Source of the DNA: Bacteroidales bacterium UBA5342
Lineage (GTDB): Bacteria > Bacteroidota > Bacteroidia > Bacteroidales > UBA5342
Direction of reading: 5' to 3'
Assembly (NCBI GenBank): GCA_002408065.1
Contig: DHQI01000115.1
Span: 1-64,000 of the forward strand
Length of the DNA stretch: 64,000 bases
Made by a program: the position numbers and the translations under genes. The notes beneath the pieces are model-generated. The model was not told where the DNA came from and ran no database searches. It worked only from the letters and a program-made list of their open reading frames with translations. Position 1 is the stretch's first letter. The number at the start of each line of letters is the position of its first letter. Shown piece after piece: positions 43,477-52,118 of the stretch.

Positions 43477-46400
43477 TTAAAAGTTCATGTTTACACCCAT
43501 CGTATAGATTTTAGAGACAGGATACTGGTTACTGCGTTGCCCCCAGGTATGCGCTTCAGGATCTACAAACTTTAGATCATCAAATGTCAAAAGGTTATAG
43601 CCGCTCAAGTATATCTTCATACTTTGCATGCCTAAGGTTTTTAGCATACGATTTTTGCGCATCGTATAGCCAATCTGAATGTTTTTTAATCGAATGTATG
43701 AGGCATCTTTCACCCACAATGATGAGTTGGAGTAGTTCAGTTGTTTACTGGTGTCAGAGAGACGAGGCAGAGTTGCCGTTGAAGCTGTTTCTTCCGTCCA
43801 TGCGTTATCTGCATGGTACTGAAACAAAGCTCTGTTGCCACTGTTAGAGAACGGGATTCTGTACTCAAGGGCCAGATTACGCGATACATTATCTGTCGCT
43901 AACCATTGCATAGAGAGGTTGAAACCTTTCCATTCAACACCGTAATTTAATCCATAGGTATATTCAGGTCGCTGAGATGAATACCCAAGGTAAGTTTGGT
44001 CATCTACATCAATGTCACCATCGCCATCTTTATCAGTGTATTTACAATCTCCAGGGCGAGGATTGCCAAAGTCAGGTTTAGCTAAACCATCAATAAGTAC
44101 GGTATGATTATCATCTGAAAAGTCATCCGTGGTATAAAAACGCTCAAACTCATATCCATAAGTCAAGCCGGTAGATCGACCAGTCTCATAGTTGAAGTCG
44201 TTTGGCTTAAGCAATTCATCTTTGAAGATAATTCTATTCTTAGCATAAGATACATTCGCATTAATATAGTAACGTAACTCGTTGATGCGATGATTCCATC
44301 TAAGGTCGAGCTCATAACCTTTATTCTCAAGCTCTCCTAAATTGACAAGAGGCATATTGAGAGAAACAAGATCAGGCGTATTGTTACGCTGAATCAGAAT
44401 GTCTTCTCTTACTTCTTTAAAACGATCAACACCAATACTTAACTTGTTCTCAAAAAACTTACTTTCGATACCGTAATTCTGTTTTGTTACCGTCTCCCAA
44501 GTAACACCAGGGTTACCAATGACCCCTTCGTTAGCAGCAGGTAATTTTTTTGAGGTATTGACCCCAAAGTTGTAACCTGCACCATCAACAGACCAGGTGC
44601 TTGGCATATACATAAAGCGTGTTCCCCCAATCTTATCATTACCTACTATACCATAAGATGCTCTGACTTTAAGGTATGAGATGATTTTTTGTTGCTTCAT
44701 GAAATCCTCCTCTGAGATGACCCAACCCACAGATCCGGCAGGGAAAACTCCAAAACGTGTTTTGCCAGGAGCAAAGTTTTCGGAACCATTATAACCGATG
44801 TTAAAATCGAAGATGTACTTCATTTTATAGTTATAGGTTGATCGACCCACCAAGCCGGCATAGCTGTAAGGTATATAGCCATAGGAGCCTGGGTAGTATT
44901 GTCTGTTTTGGTTATAAAGGAACAGAGCACTTACTTTATGATGTTTCTTAAATGTTCTATTGTAGTTCAAACTTGCTTCTGCATACCAATTGCGGGCTTT
45001 AGTAGGATAGTTTTCGTTATAATTCACATAACTATTATTGCCATATACCTCATAAATTATATTTTTATTAAAGTTAGGATCATCTAAAGCTAAGCCTGGC
45101 GTTGTTTTAGTACCCTCATAATAGGCGGTATAGCGCTCGGTACTTGTGGTGTGTCTTACTTGAATCGTGTTGTTTGTATTGTAAGATGCTTTCGCTGTGA
45201 ATTTTAAACCTTTGGTTACAAAATCTAGTTTTTGTTGAAATACGAGATCTAAATTCAACTTACTATTAGTTTGAGATTGGTTGCCCCGACCATAAAAGGC
45301 GTCTAGGCCGTTTTTACCCCAAACTGGAATGTAGTTTGTTGGTACATTGATTACATAGCCATCTTTACTCAGTCCCGGACTCGAAAATGGAACAGCCCAG
45401 GTTACCATACGCCATAGTCCATCGCCGTGTCCAATTGGTTCTTTCTTTTTACCAACAACGCCTCCAAGATTAATTTTAAGCTCAGATGTTTTAGTGATCT
45501 TGATATCCAGGTTGGCTCTGTAGTTATAGCGATTATAACCAAAAGTATTATCATAGTCGAGCTGTTCAAACTCTTTAAGAATACCATCTTGATACAAGTA
45601 ACCTAGTGAAGTAAAGTATTTCACGCGTTTTGTTCCGCCAGATATATTGATGTTATGCTGAGTTTGCATATAATAATCATTGAACATATAATCACGCCAA
45701 TCGGTATTAGGATATATGACTGGATCAGAACCTGTACGGTATGCTTCTAGTGCATAATCAGAAAAACGCGCTTTTGAACTGCCATCATTATCCAGCTTTG
45801 AATTATACATCATAGCATTGGTATAACTATCACTCATCTCCACAAGACGTGTAGGCGATTGTAAGCTGACATTAGAAGATACGGAGATTTTTGCTCTACC
45901 TTCTGCTCCCCTACGGGTGGTGACCAAGATAACACCATTGGCTCCTCTTACCCCAAATACAGCAGTAGATGAGGCATCTTTAAGAATAGTAATATCTTGT
46001 ATTTCATTAGGATCAATGTCTGAGAAAGTACGCTCTACACCATCTACAAGAATAAGGGGTTGAGCACTCGCATCATCAGAAAGTGATGAGCTACCACGTA
46101 TAAATAACTGAGCGTCACTAGCACCAGGCTGACTGGTATTTTGTACCGAAGTAATCCCTGGCATCGTACCTGCAATGGCATTCGTTACACTAGCAGTGGG
46201 TGTTTTTAGTATGGTTTCTGCTTTTACACTAGAAACGGCTCCAGTCACTGTTTTCTTGTCTTGTTGTCCGTAGGCAATAATTTGAACTTCGTTCAAGCCT
46301 ATGGCGCTTTCTACAAGAACAACATTAAGTGTTTTTCTTTCCTCTACTTTCACTTTTTGTGATTCGTAGCCGACAAAAGAGATGGTCAAGACTTCTCCTA

Positions 46401-46599
46401 CTTGTGTGCTTACAGAAAAGTTACCGTTAATGTCTGTAATTGTACCATCTTTTGTTGATGATTTCATTACTGTAGCACCAATGATCACTTCTCCTTTGCT
46501 GTCTTTGACTGTACCCGTAAGCGTAAAGCTTTGGGCAGATAGTTGCTGCAGCATACATAGGAAAAGAAACGAAAGGTAAATAGTTGGTTTCTTTAACAT
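43477..46599 (-). CDS. SusC-type TonB-dependent transporter (first pair)
   Basis: A 1040-residue SusC homologue with the full layout. The signal peptide (to about 23) is followed by the carboxypeptidase-D regulatory-like domain (about 25-95, LTGTVKDSKGEVIIGATV and DINGNFSV) and the plug (about 110-235, LNEVQIIAYGQQDKKTVTGA and FGVRGANGVILVTT). The beta barrel runs to YTMGVNMNF. It imports oligosaccharides across the outer membrane with TonB. It is the first structural gene after the sensor-regulator and is likely to carry the main inducible promoter in the 280-bp gap (46600-46879), although I could not recognise a consensus there. Confidence 0.96.
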   Translation of the reverse strand: MLKKPTIYLSFLFLCMLQQLSAQSFTLTGTVKDSKGEVIIGATVMKSSTKDGTITDINGNFSVSTQVGEVLTISFVGYESQKVKVEERKTLNVVLVESAIGLNEVQIIAYGQQDKKTVTGAVSSVKAETILKTPTASVTNAIAGTMPGITSVQNTSQPGASDAQLFIRGSSSLSDDASAQPLILVDGVERTFSDIDPNEIQDITILKDASSTAVFGVRGANGVILVTTRRGAEGRAKISVSSNVSLQSPTRLVEMSDSYTNAMMYNSKLDNDGSSKARFSDYALEAYRTGSDPVIYPNTDWRDYMFNDYYMQTQHNINISGGTKRVKYFTSLGYLYQDGILKEFEQLDYDNTFGYNRYNYRANLDIKITKTSELKINLGGVVGKKKEPIGHGDGLWRMVTWAVPFSSPGLSKDGYVINVPTNYIPVWGKNGLDAFYGRGNQSQTNSKLNLDLVFQQKLDFVTKGLKFTAKASYNTNNTIQVRHTTSTERYTAYYEGTKTTPGLALDDPNFNKNIIYEVYGNNSYVNYNENYPTKARNWYAEASLNYNRTFKKHHKVSALFLYNQNRQYYPGSYGYIPYSYAGLVGRSTYNYKMKYIFDFNIGYNGSENFAPGKTRFGVFPAGSVGWVISEEDFMKQQKIISYLKVRASYGIVGNDKIGGTRFMYMPSTWSVDGAGYNFGVNTSKKLPAANEGVIGNPGVTWETVTKQNYGIESKFFENKLSIGVDRFKEVREDILIQRNNTPDLVSLNMPLVNLGELENKGYELDLRWNHRINELRYYINANVSYAKNRIIFKDELLKPNDFNYETGRSTGLTYGYEFERFYTTDDFSDDNHTVLIDGLAKPDFGNPRPGDCKYTDKDGDGDIDVDDQTYLGYSSQRPEYTYGLNYGVEWKGFNLSMQWLATDNVSRNLALEYRIPFSNSGNRALFQYHADNAWTEETASTATLPRLSDTSKQLNYSNSSLWVKDASYIRLKNIQIGYTMRKNRMLKTLGMQSMKIYLSGYNLLTFDDLKFVDPEAHTWGQRSNQYPVSKIYTMGVNMNF

Positions 46600-46879
46600 A
46601 GAATTTGGTTATTAGGGTTACTTAGAAACTGATTGCGCGGATGGCAATTCTAACACTGCAAATAAAGAATATTTAGAACCTTTTGAGGTGGGGGTTTTTA
46701 GGCCAAAAAATGGTAATTTTAATGCTAAAAAAATAAATATTGTGTCGGTGATTAATGAAATAATCGTGCGGGATATTTCTTTAAGTTCAGTATTACAGTT
46801 GTTTGTGATTTGCTGATTATTCTTATAGTATTTATGATAAAGAGTGAGGATTTATCACACAATTTTTTTTTTAAAGTAT

Positions 46880-49800
46880 TTATTTGAAATTTTTACGGTA
46901 TTCACCCGGAGTCATTCCTTTTTCTTCTTTAAAGCATTTCTGGAAATAGCGGACGTCCGAAAAACCGGCTTCAAAGCTAATGTCGTCGATGTTGCGTTGT
47001 GTGTCACGCAACAGGGTGCAAGCGGTATCTATTTTTACCGTTTTGATGAGGTCTACCACAGTTCTGCCCGTAGCGTTCTTCACCTTACGGTAAAGGCCGG
47101 AGGAGCTTAAGGAGAATTGTTCGGCTAAGAACGGTAGACCCAATTGTGGGTTGTTGACGTTCTTTTCTATTGTACTCATCAGTTGTGTAATGAAGATGGC
47201 TTGTTTGGGGCTCACTTCTTCTTTTGAGGATGACAGTTGTATCTTTTGAGAATAGACTTCTTTCAAGCGTTTACGCATCTGTAGTAAGGATTCCACTTTG
47301 GTTTTAAACAGCGTAGGGTCAAAAGGTTTTTTCAATACATCATCAGCGCCGTTTTCAAAGCATTTCAGGATGGTTTCCTGATCGTCTTGTCCGGTGACTA
47401 TAAGTACCGGTGTGCTTTCCAGTTTTTTGTTTTCCCTAATTTTCATCAGCAATTGTACGCCATCGCCATAAGGCATAGCTATATCGCTAATGATGAGTTT
47501 AGGCTGTGTGAGTTTGGCTTGCTTGTAGCCTTCTAGTCCGTCACTGGCTTTTAGTACGGTATAGTCTGTACTCAGGATGCTTTCCATCAGCTGCATCATC
47601 TGCGGTTTATCTTCTACCAAGAGTATTTGTGGCTTGTCCTTCGATGGTTTTTCTTGTGCCGGGCTTTCATTTATAACAGTTTCTTCTGTGTCAATCTCTT
47701 TCTCAGATTTCTCTTTTGCTGCAGCAATGGTGGCTTCATCTGCTTCGCTGTAAGGGAGTTCTATGTGGAAAGAGGTGCCTTTTTGTTCTTCACTGTTGAT
47801 GTTAATTGTACCATGCTGAATATCTACAATTTGTTTAACGAGTGCGAGGCCTATGCCACTACCCGAAACCTTGCTTGAAACGCGGTAAAAACGATCAAAG
47901 ATTTTGTCCAGTTGTTCTGCAGGTATTCCTATGCCTTTATCTTCTACTTTGAGGGTCAGTTTCTGTTGATAAGCATTGATGTAAAGCTTTACTTTAGGTG
48001 TGTCGGGGGAGAACTTGATGGCATTCGAAAGCAGATTGTTGAGTAGGATTTGCAATTTCTCGCCATCGATCATAATATGTTGACTGCCTTTATTACATTT
48101 GACACTTAATCGACCACCACTAATTTCTACAATTTCGGCAAAGGGCTGTGTGAGCTGATGCACAAAAGAGGGCAAATGAACATAAGTTACATTTATTTCC
48201 AAACCTTTTTTTTCTGATTTCCGGAAGGTCGACAAATCAATTATTAAGTCGTTCATCCGTTTAGAACTCATAGCAATAGAATTGAGCTTTTTTAAGACAG
48301 ATTTATCCAATTTATGCTCATCCTTTTTGCTGATTAATTCTTTTACAAAAGCCGAAATAATGGTCAAGGGGGTTTTGAATTCGTGTGAAATATTAACGAA
48401 TGCCTGTGTTTGTATTTGGTTGAGTTCTTCTTGTTGCGTTCTTTTTAAAGCTTCTAAGTGAGCATTGTGTTTTAACCTGAAAAGATAAACAATCATAATA
48501 AAGATGACAAGAATTAGTGCTGCATAGATGCTGTAGGCCCACCAGCTACGATAGGGAGGGGGTGGAATGATGAGTTTTATTAGCCTTTCTTTCCCTTTGG
48601 TATTGTCAAAAATATTGACAGTTCTTATGTGCAGGTTGTAGTGGCCGCTATTTAAGTTGTCGAAACGCAACACACCATCGGTGCGCATCAGGTTCCATTC
48701 CAAAGTGTTGGGTTTGGATTTTGTGCTTAGTGAGTATTCGTATCTGATACTTCCCAGATTGACAAAGTCTAAGGTGGCTACATTAAATTCTATTTGTTTT
48801 GTTTTATGGCTAATTTGAAGTTTATCGAGCTCGTTAGCAGTGGGTATGTAATACTCTTTGCCATCAATCTTAATTCTTCCTTTCAATTCCTTGCCTGATA
48901 GTTTAACAGAAGAAAGATAGAGTGAATTGTTTTCAGTGTTTTTATGACTTGAAAAATTGTCTTTGCAAATAGTGATACCATCAATGCCTCCAAATACGGC
49001 TTCACCATTATTATTGAGGCATAGAGAATTTTCGTAAAAGCGAAGACTACCACTCATTTGTCCTTTTACGTAGGCGTTGAAACGATCTGATTTCGGGTCG
49101 TAGACAGCTAGTCCTTTATTAGTACTTACCCATAGCATATGGTTGGCATCGTGAATTACACCGGTAACATAAGCATTGGGGAGACCATTCTTTATTCCAT
49201 AGTATTGTATTTTCCATAAGCCTCTTTCGTGGTAAATCTTATTCAGTCCACTGGGTGTTCCACACCATATATTCCCTTCTTTATCAATAGAGAGGGAGAG
49301 TATGATTTTGTCTGAAAGGGAGCCTACAATGTCTTCGTTACTAAAATGAACAATACTATCTGTTTTATAATCGTAATAGTCGAGTCCTCCGTAGGTTCCA
49401 ATCCATAAGAGTGAATCGGAAACCAGTGCCGACACACGGCTGTCGCTCAAACAGTATTTTTTATTCTGGTGTTTAGCGTGGAAACGATTAACTATTTTAA
49501 CGTCGTCTGTTTCAGAATTGATATTGGTAAGGATTAAGCCACGTTGTTGGGTGCCTAACCAATGCATGTTTTTATTGCGACTTTTGACTGCTGATGTTAG
49601 TTTTCGTGTAAGAAGTGCCTCTTGCTTGTTGATTTTCGCTTTTTTTAGATGATAATCATTGCCTTCTCTTGTAATGATTTGTAAACTTTTATCGCTGGCT
49701 CCTAGAATGATTTTATCATCGTTTAAAACATACAAACAACTGATTCGTGAATTTTTTTTATCATCAGAAATACTGATCCATTTATAATCAATTAAATCAT

Positions 49801-50917
49801 TACTGTAGGCTATGCCTAAATTGTCGGCCGCCAGAAAATAGGTGCCGTGTATATCTTGAATAATCTGACTTACTGGTTTAGTCGTTCGGTCTTCGCCAAT
49901 CAGTTGGTATTGGCTTAGGTTCTGCCGTTCTTTTTGCATCACAATGCCATCTCCATTCGATCCTATCCATATGTTTTTTTGTTTGTCTTGATAGAGGGCT
50001 AGAATGCTTTTGTATAAAAATGGTGATTTTGAAAATGATTGAGCGCTGATATTTAGGGGGTTAAAAGTATTGCTTGTTTTATTGAATAACCATAAGCCAC
50101 TTCCCCATGTGCCTACTAATAGCTGCTCTCTACTGATTGAGAGTAAGCTATAGATATTGTTTATGCGTTCTTTTGCATCCTGAATTCTAGTTACCCGACT
50201 TGTGGCATAGTCGTATTTTATCAGTTTGTTTCCCCAGTAACCTAACCACAAACAGGAATTGGCCGTATCTATCTCAATACTTGTTATTTCGTTGCGTATT
50301 TCTCTTATCCATTTCTGTTCCAGTGTCCTGTTATTTAGTTTTAAAAGTCCATTGTTGGTGCCTATCCATACGGTATTGTTGTTGCCCAAGCCCATATCCA
50401 GAATGCGGTGATTGCCTAGGAGGCGGGTTTGAATATCATTATCGTAGTCGTATATGGTAAGGCCGCTTTCCCATTGTCCGATGTAAATTTTACCATCGTC
50501 ATCTTCCAGAAAAGAGATGACACGTCCATCCTCATTGAAAGAGTCCATGTGGATATGTTCGAGCCAATTATTATTGGGATGATAAACTGAAACGCCTCCT
50601 TTTTTATAGCCAATCCAGATGCGTCCTTTACTGTCGGTAAAAATCTTTTCGATGGAAGAACTGATCAGTGTGTTTTGTTGGTCAAATACCGGGCGAATGA
50701 CCCTGAAGTGGTGTCCGTCGAAACTATTAAGTCCGCCACGGGTGGCAAACCACATTACACCGTTGTGGTCTTGGGTAATGGAGGTGACTTCGTCTTGTGA
50801 GAGGCCGTCTGAACTATCGAAATAGACATAAAGGTACTTATCGTTTCCGGCCGTTAAAGTGGCGTAAAGAAACAAAGATACAATGAGGAAAACATCTTTT
50901 AGTACACGGAATATCAC
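46880..50917 (-). CDS. Hybrid two-component system sensor-regulator (HTCS) of the PUL
   Basis: A 1345-residue single-chain sensor and regulator starting at a GTG. A signal/anchor sequence (1-23) is followed by a periplasmic two-component propeller (about 25-690, repeats such as DHNGVMWFATRGGLNSFDG) and a Y_Y_Y domain (about 700-775). After a membrane helix (about 780-802) come HisKA with phosphoacceptor His845 (NISHEFKTPLTII), HATPase (about 945-1060), a receiver with Asp1145 (LIISDIAMPYGDG) and an AraC-type DNA-binding domain (about 1245-1345, ending RYFQKCFKEEKGMTPGEYRK). It senses an oligosaccharide in the periplasm and activates the SusCD operon next to it. The polysaccharide cannot be read from it. 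Confidence 0.97.
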   Translation of the reverse strand: MIFRVLKDVFLIVSLFLYATLTAGNDKYLYVYFDSSDGLSQDEVTSITQDHNGVMWFATRGGLNSFDGHHFRVIRPVFDQQNTLISSSIEKIFTDSKGRIWIGYKKGGVSVYHPNNNWLEHIHMDSFNEDGRVISFLEDDDGKIYIGQWESGLTIYDYDNDIQTRLLGNHRILDMGLGNNNTVWIGTNNGLLKLNNRTLEQKWIREIRNEITSIEIDTANSCLWLGYWGNKLIKYDYATSRVTRIQDAKERINNIYSLLSISREQLLVGTWGSGLWLFNKTSNTFNPLNISAQSFSKSPFLYKSILALYQDKQKNIWIGSNGDGIVMQKERQNLSQYQLIGEDRTTKPVSQIIQDIHGTYFLAADNLGIAYSNDLIDYKWISISDDKKNSRISCLYVLNDDKIILGASDKSLQIITREGNDYHLKKAKINKQEALLTRKLTSAVKSRNKNMHWLGTQQRGLILTNINSETDDVKIVNRFHAKHQNKKYCLSDSRVSALVSDSLLWIGTYGGLDYYDYKTDSIVHFSNEDIVGSLSDKIILSLSIDKEGNIWCGTPSGLNKIYHERGLWKIQYYGIKNGLPNAYVTGVIHDANHMLWVSTNKGLAVYDPKSDRFNAYVKGQMSGSLRFYENSLCLNNNGEAVFGGIDGITICKDNFSSHKNTENNSLYLSSVKLSGKELKGRIKIDGKEYYIPTANELDKLQISHKTKQIEFNVATLDFVNLGSIRYEYSLSTKSKPNTLEWNLMRTDGVLRFDNLNSGHYNLHIRTVNIFDNTKGKERLIKLIIPPPPYRSWWAYSIYAALILVIFIMIVYLFRLKHNAHLEALKRTQQEELNQIQTQAFVNISHEFKTPLTIISAFVKELISKKDEHKLDKSVLKKLNSIAMSSKRMNDLIIDLSTFRKSEKKGLEINVTYVHLPSFVHQLTQPFAEIVEISGGRLSVKCNKGSQHIMIDGEKLQILLNNLLSNAIKFSPDTPKVKLYINAYQQKLTLKVEDKGIGIPAEQLDKIFDRFYRVSSKVSGSGIGLALVKQIVDIQHGTININSEEQKGTSFHIELPYSEADEATIAAAKEKSEKEIDTEETVINESPAQEKPSKDKPQILLVEDKPQMMQLMESILSTDYTVLKASDGLEGYKQAKLTQPKLIISDIAMPYGDGVQLLMKIRENKKLESTPVLIVTGQDDQETILKCFENGADDVLKKPFDPTLFKTKVESLLQMRKRLKEVYSQKIQLSSSKEEVSPKQAIFITQLMSTIEKNVNNPQLGLPFLAEQFSLSSSGLYRKVKNATGRTVVDLIKTVKIDTACTLLRDTQRNIDDISFEAGFSDVRYFQKCFKEEKGMTPGEYRKNFK

Positions 50918-51027
50918 TACGGAGTTACTTTTAGGTAAAAACGAATGTAAAAGAATAAAATTCTTATAAGATATGCAACCTAAGAGCTAATGGAATCCAA
51001 AACTAAATAGATTTATGGACTAAAAAA

Positions 51028-51053
51028 AGCCCCAATGCAAAAGCAAAGGGGCT
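51028..51053 (-). terminator. Terminator of the SIMPL gene
   Basis: AGCCCC (51028-51033) and GGGGCT (51048-51053) pair around a 14-nt loop. On the minus strand the stem is followed by seven T, 26 nt beyond the stop codon. Confidence 0.75.
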
Positions 51054-51078
51054 GTAAATTCTTTTATGTGGAGTTATC

Positions 51079-51789
51079 TTACTGCAGCATCCAATAGATA
51101 ATAATTTCAGTAGAGCGTTCCACGGGTTGGGGAGTTATGCTAAGGCTTTTTCTGGCAGCGCCGCCGGCTTCCATATCCATTACCATATAGGCTTTGTCCA
51201 TTCGTGGTATCACCGATACATTTTCCTGTACACCGTAGTTTATTTTGACGATTTGTCCCAGTTCCTGTTCTGTGGTACGGGCTATAATCTTAGCTTTTTT
51301 CTTAGCATCCAGTATGGCCGCTTCTATTAGTTGATCGTTGACCTTGTCTTTGAGTTCTTGCGACAACCTAAAATAAGTGCTGACCTCAGCATCCGCTTTT
51401 GATTCGCCTATGGCATTGATGATTTTATTGGCCAAATCGTTATCGTTTAGAAACTCTAATTTGATGTTAAGAGTAGCATTGTAGCCTTTGAATACCTGCT
51501 TGCGGTTTTCGTAGGCATACGATTTATCAATATTAAAATTCTCAGCTGTGATGTGTTCTTTGGCTACGCCTTTTTTCTTGAGGAATGCCTTGATGTCGTC
51601 GGCTTTGTCTTGTAATTGTTCTACAGAGGTGCCGTAGTTCATATCTATGGCCGTCAGGTGTATATTGATGACAGTGATGTCGGGTGTGACTTCTGTGGTT
51701 GATGAACCGGATATGGTTAATTGTGCCGGCATTTGTGCTGTTCCTAACAGTGGTAACATACACAATATTGAAATGATCATTGTTTTCAT
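51079..51789 (-). CDS. SIMPL domain (DUF541) periplasmic protein
   Basis: A 236-residue protein with a signal peptide (MKTMIISILCMLPLLGTAQ) and a SIMPL/DUF541 domain. The domain has TISGSSTTEVTPDITVINIH at the start, helices, and FRLSQELKDKVNDQLIEAA and AKKKAKIIARTTEQELGQIV in the second half. The family is periplasmic and forms oligomers; its function is not known, and some members are induced by oxidative stress. It follows the repeat-rich spacer after glgB and has its own terminator. Confidence 0.9.
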   Translation of the reverse strand: MKTMIISILCMLPLLGTAQMPAQLTISGSSTTEVTPDITVINIHLTAIDMNYGTSVEQLQDKADDIKAFLKKKGVAKEHITAENFNIDKSYAYENRKQVFKGYNATLNIKLEFLNDNDLANKIINAIGESKADAEVSTYFRLSQELKDKVNDQLIEAAILDAKKKAKIIARTTEQELGQIVKINYGVQENVSVIPRMDKAYMVMDMEAGGAARKSLSITPQPVERSTEIIIYWMLQ

Positions 51790-51850
51790 AAGGTGAAATT
51801 TTTATGGTTTGACGGGAAGGATTGCAATTTGGATGCCAAGCATGTTTTGG

Positions 51851-52046
51851 TATCGCAGAGAAACAGAGATACACAGAGTTTATATTGTATAGACAAAGTG
51901 TTTTGTGTCTGTTTTGAACCCGAATTGTGGTTTTCTACCGGTAGAGACACAATGTTTTGCGTCTATGATGTGTGTTTTATGCATTGTTATACTGGATGTT
52001 ATGAAGAATTGCAGAGAATCGCAGAGTCACACAAAGATGCGCAGAG
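51851..52046. repeat. Repeat-rich spacer with GCAGAGA units and imperfect palindromes
   Basis: The 329-bp gap between SIMPL and glgB (51790-52118) holds GCAGAGA-type runs at 51852-51878 and 52008-52046. Between them are two imperfect palindromes with similar cores (51891-51910 AGACA...TGTCT, and about 51943-51966 TAGAGACACAA...TTGCGTCTA). An A/T-rich CATTTTTCATT-type run lies at 52083-52115. The GCAGAGA units resemble those at 22710-22745. No gene is supported here. Confidence 0.55.
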
Positions 52047-52118
52047 CCATTTCTCACTCCCATACTAAAACGTCAAACAACATTTTTAATTTTTCATTTT
52101 ACATTTTACATTTTTCAT

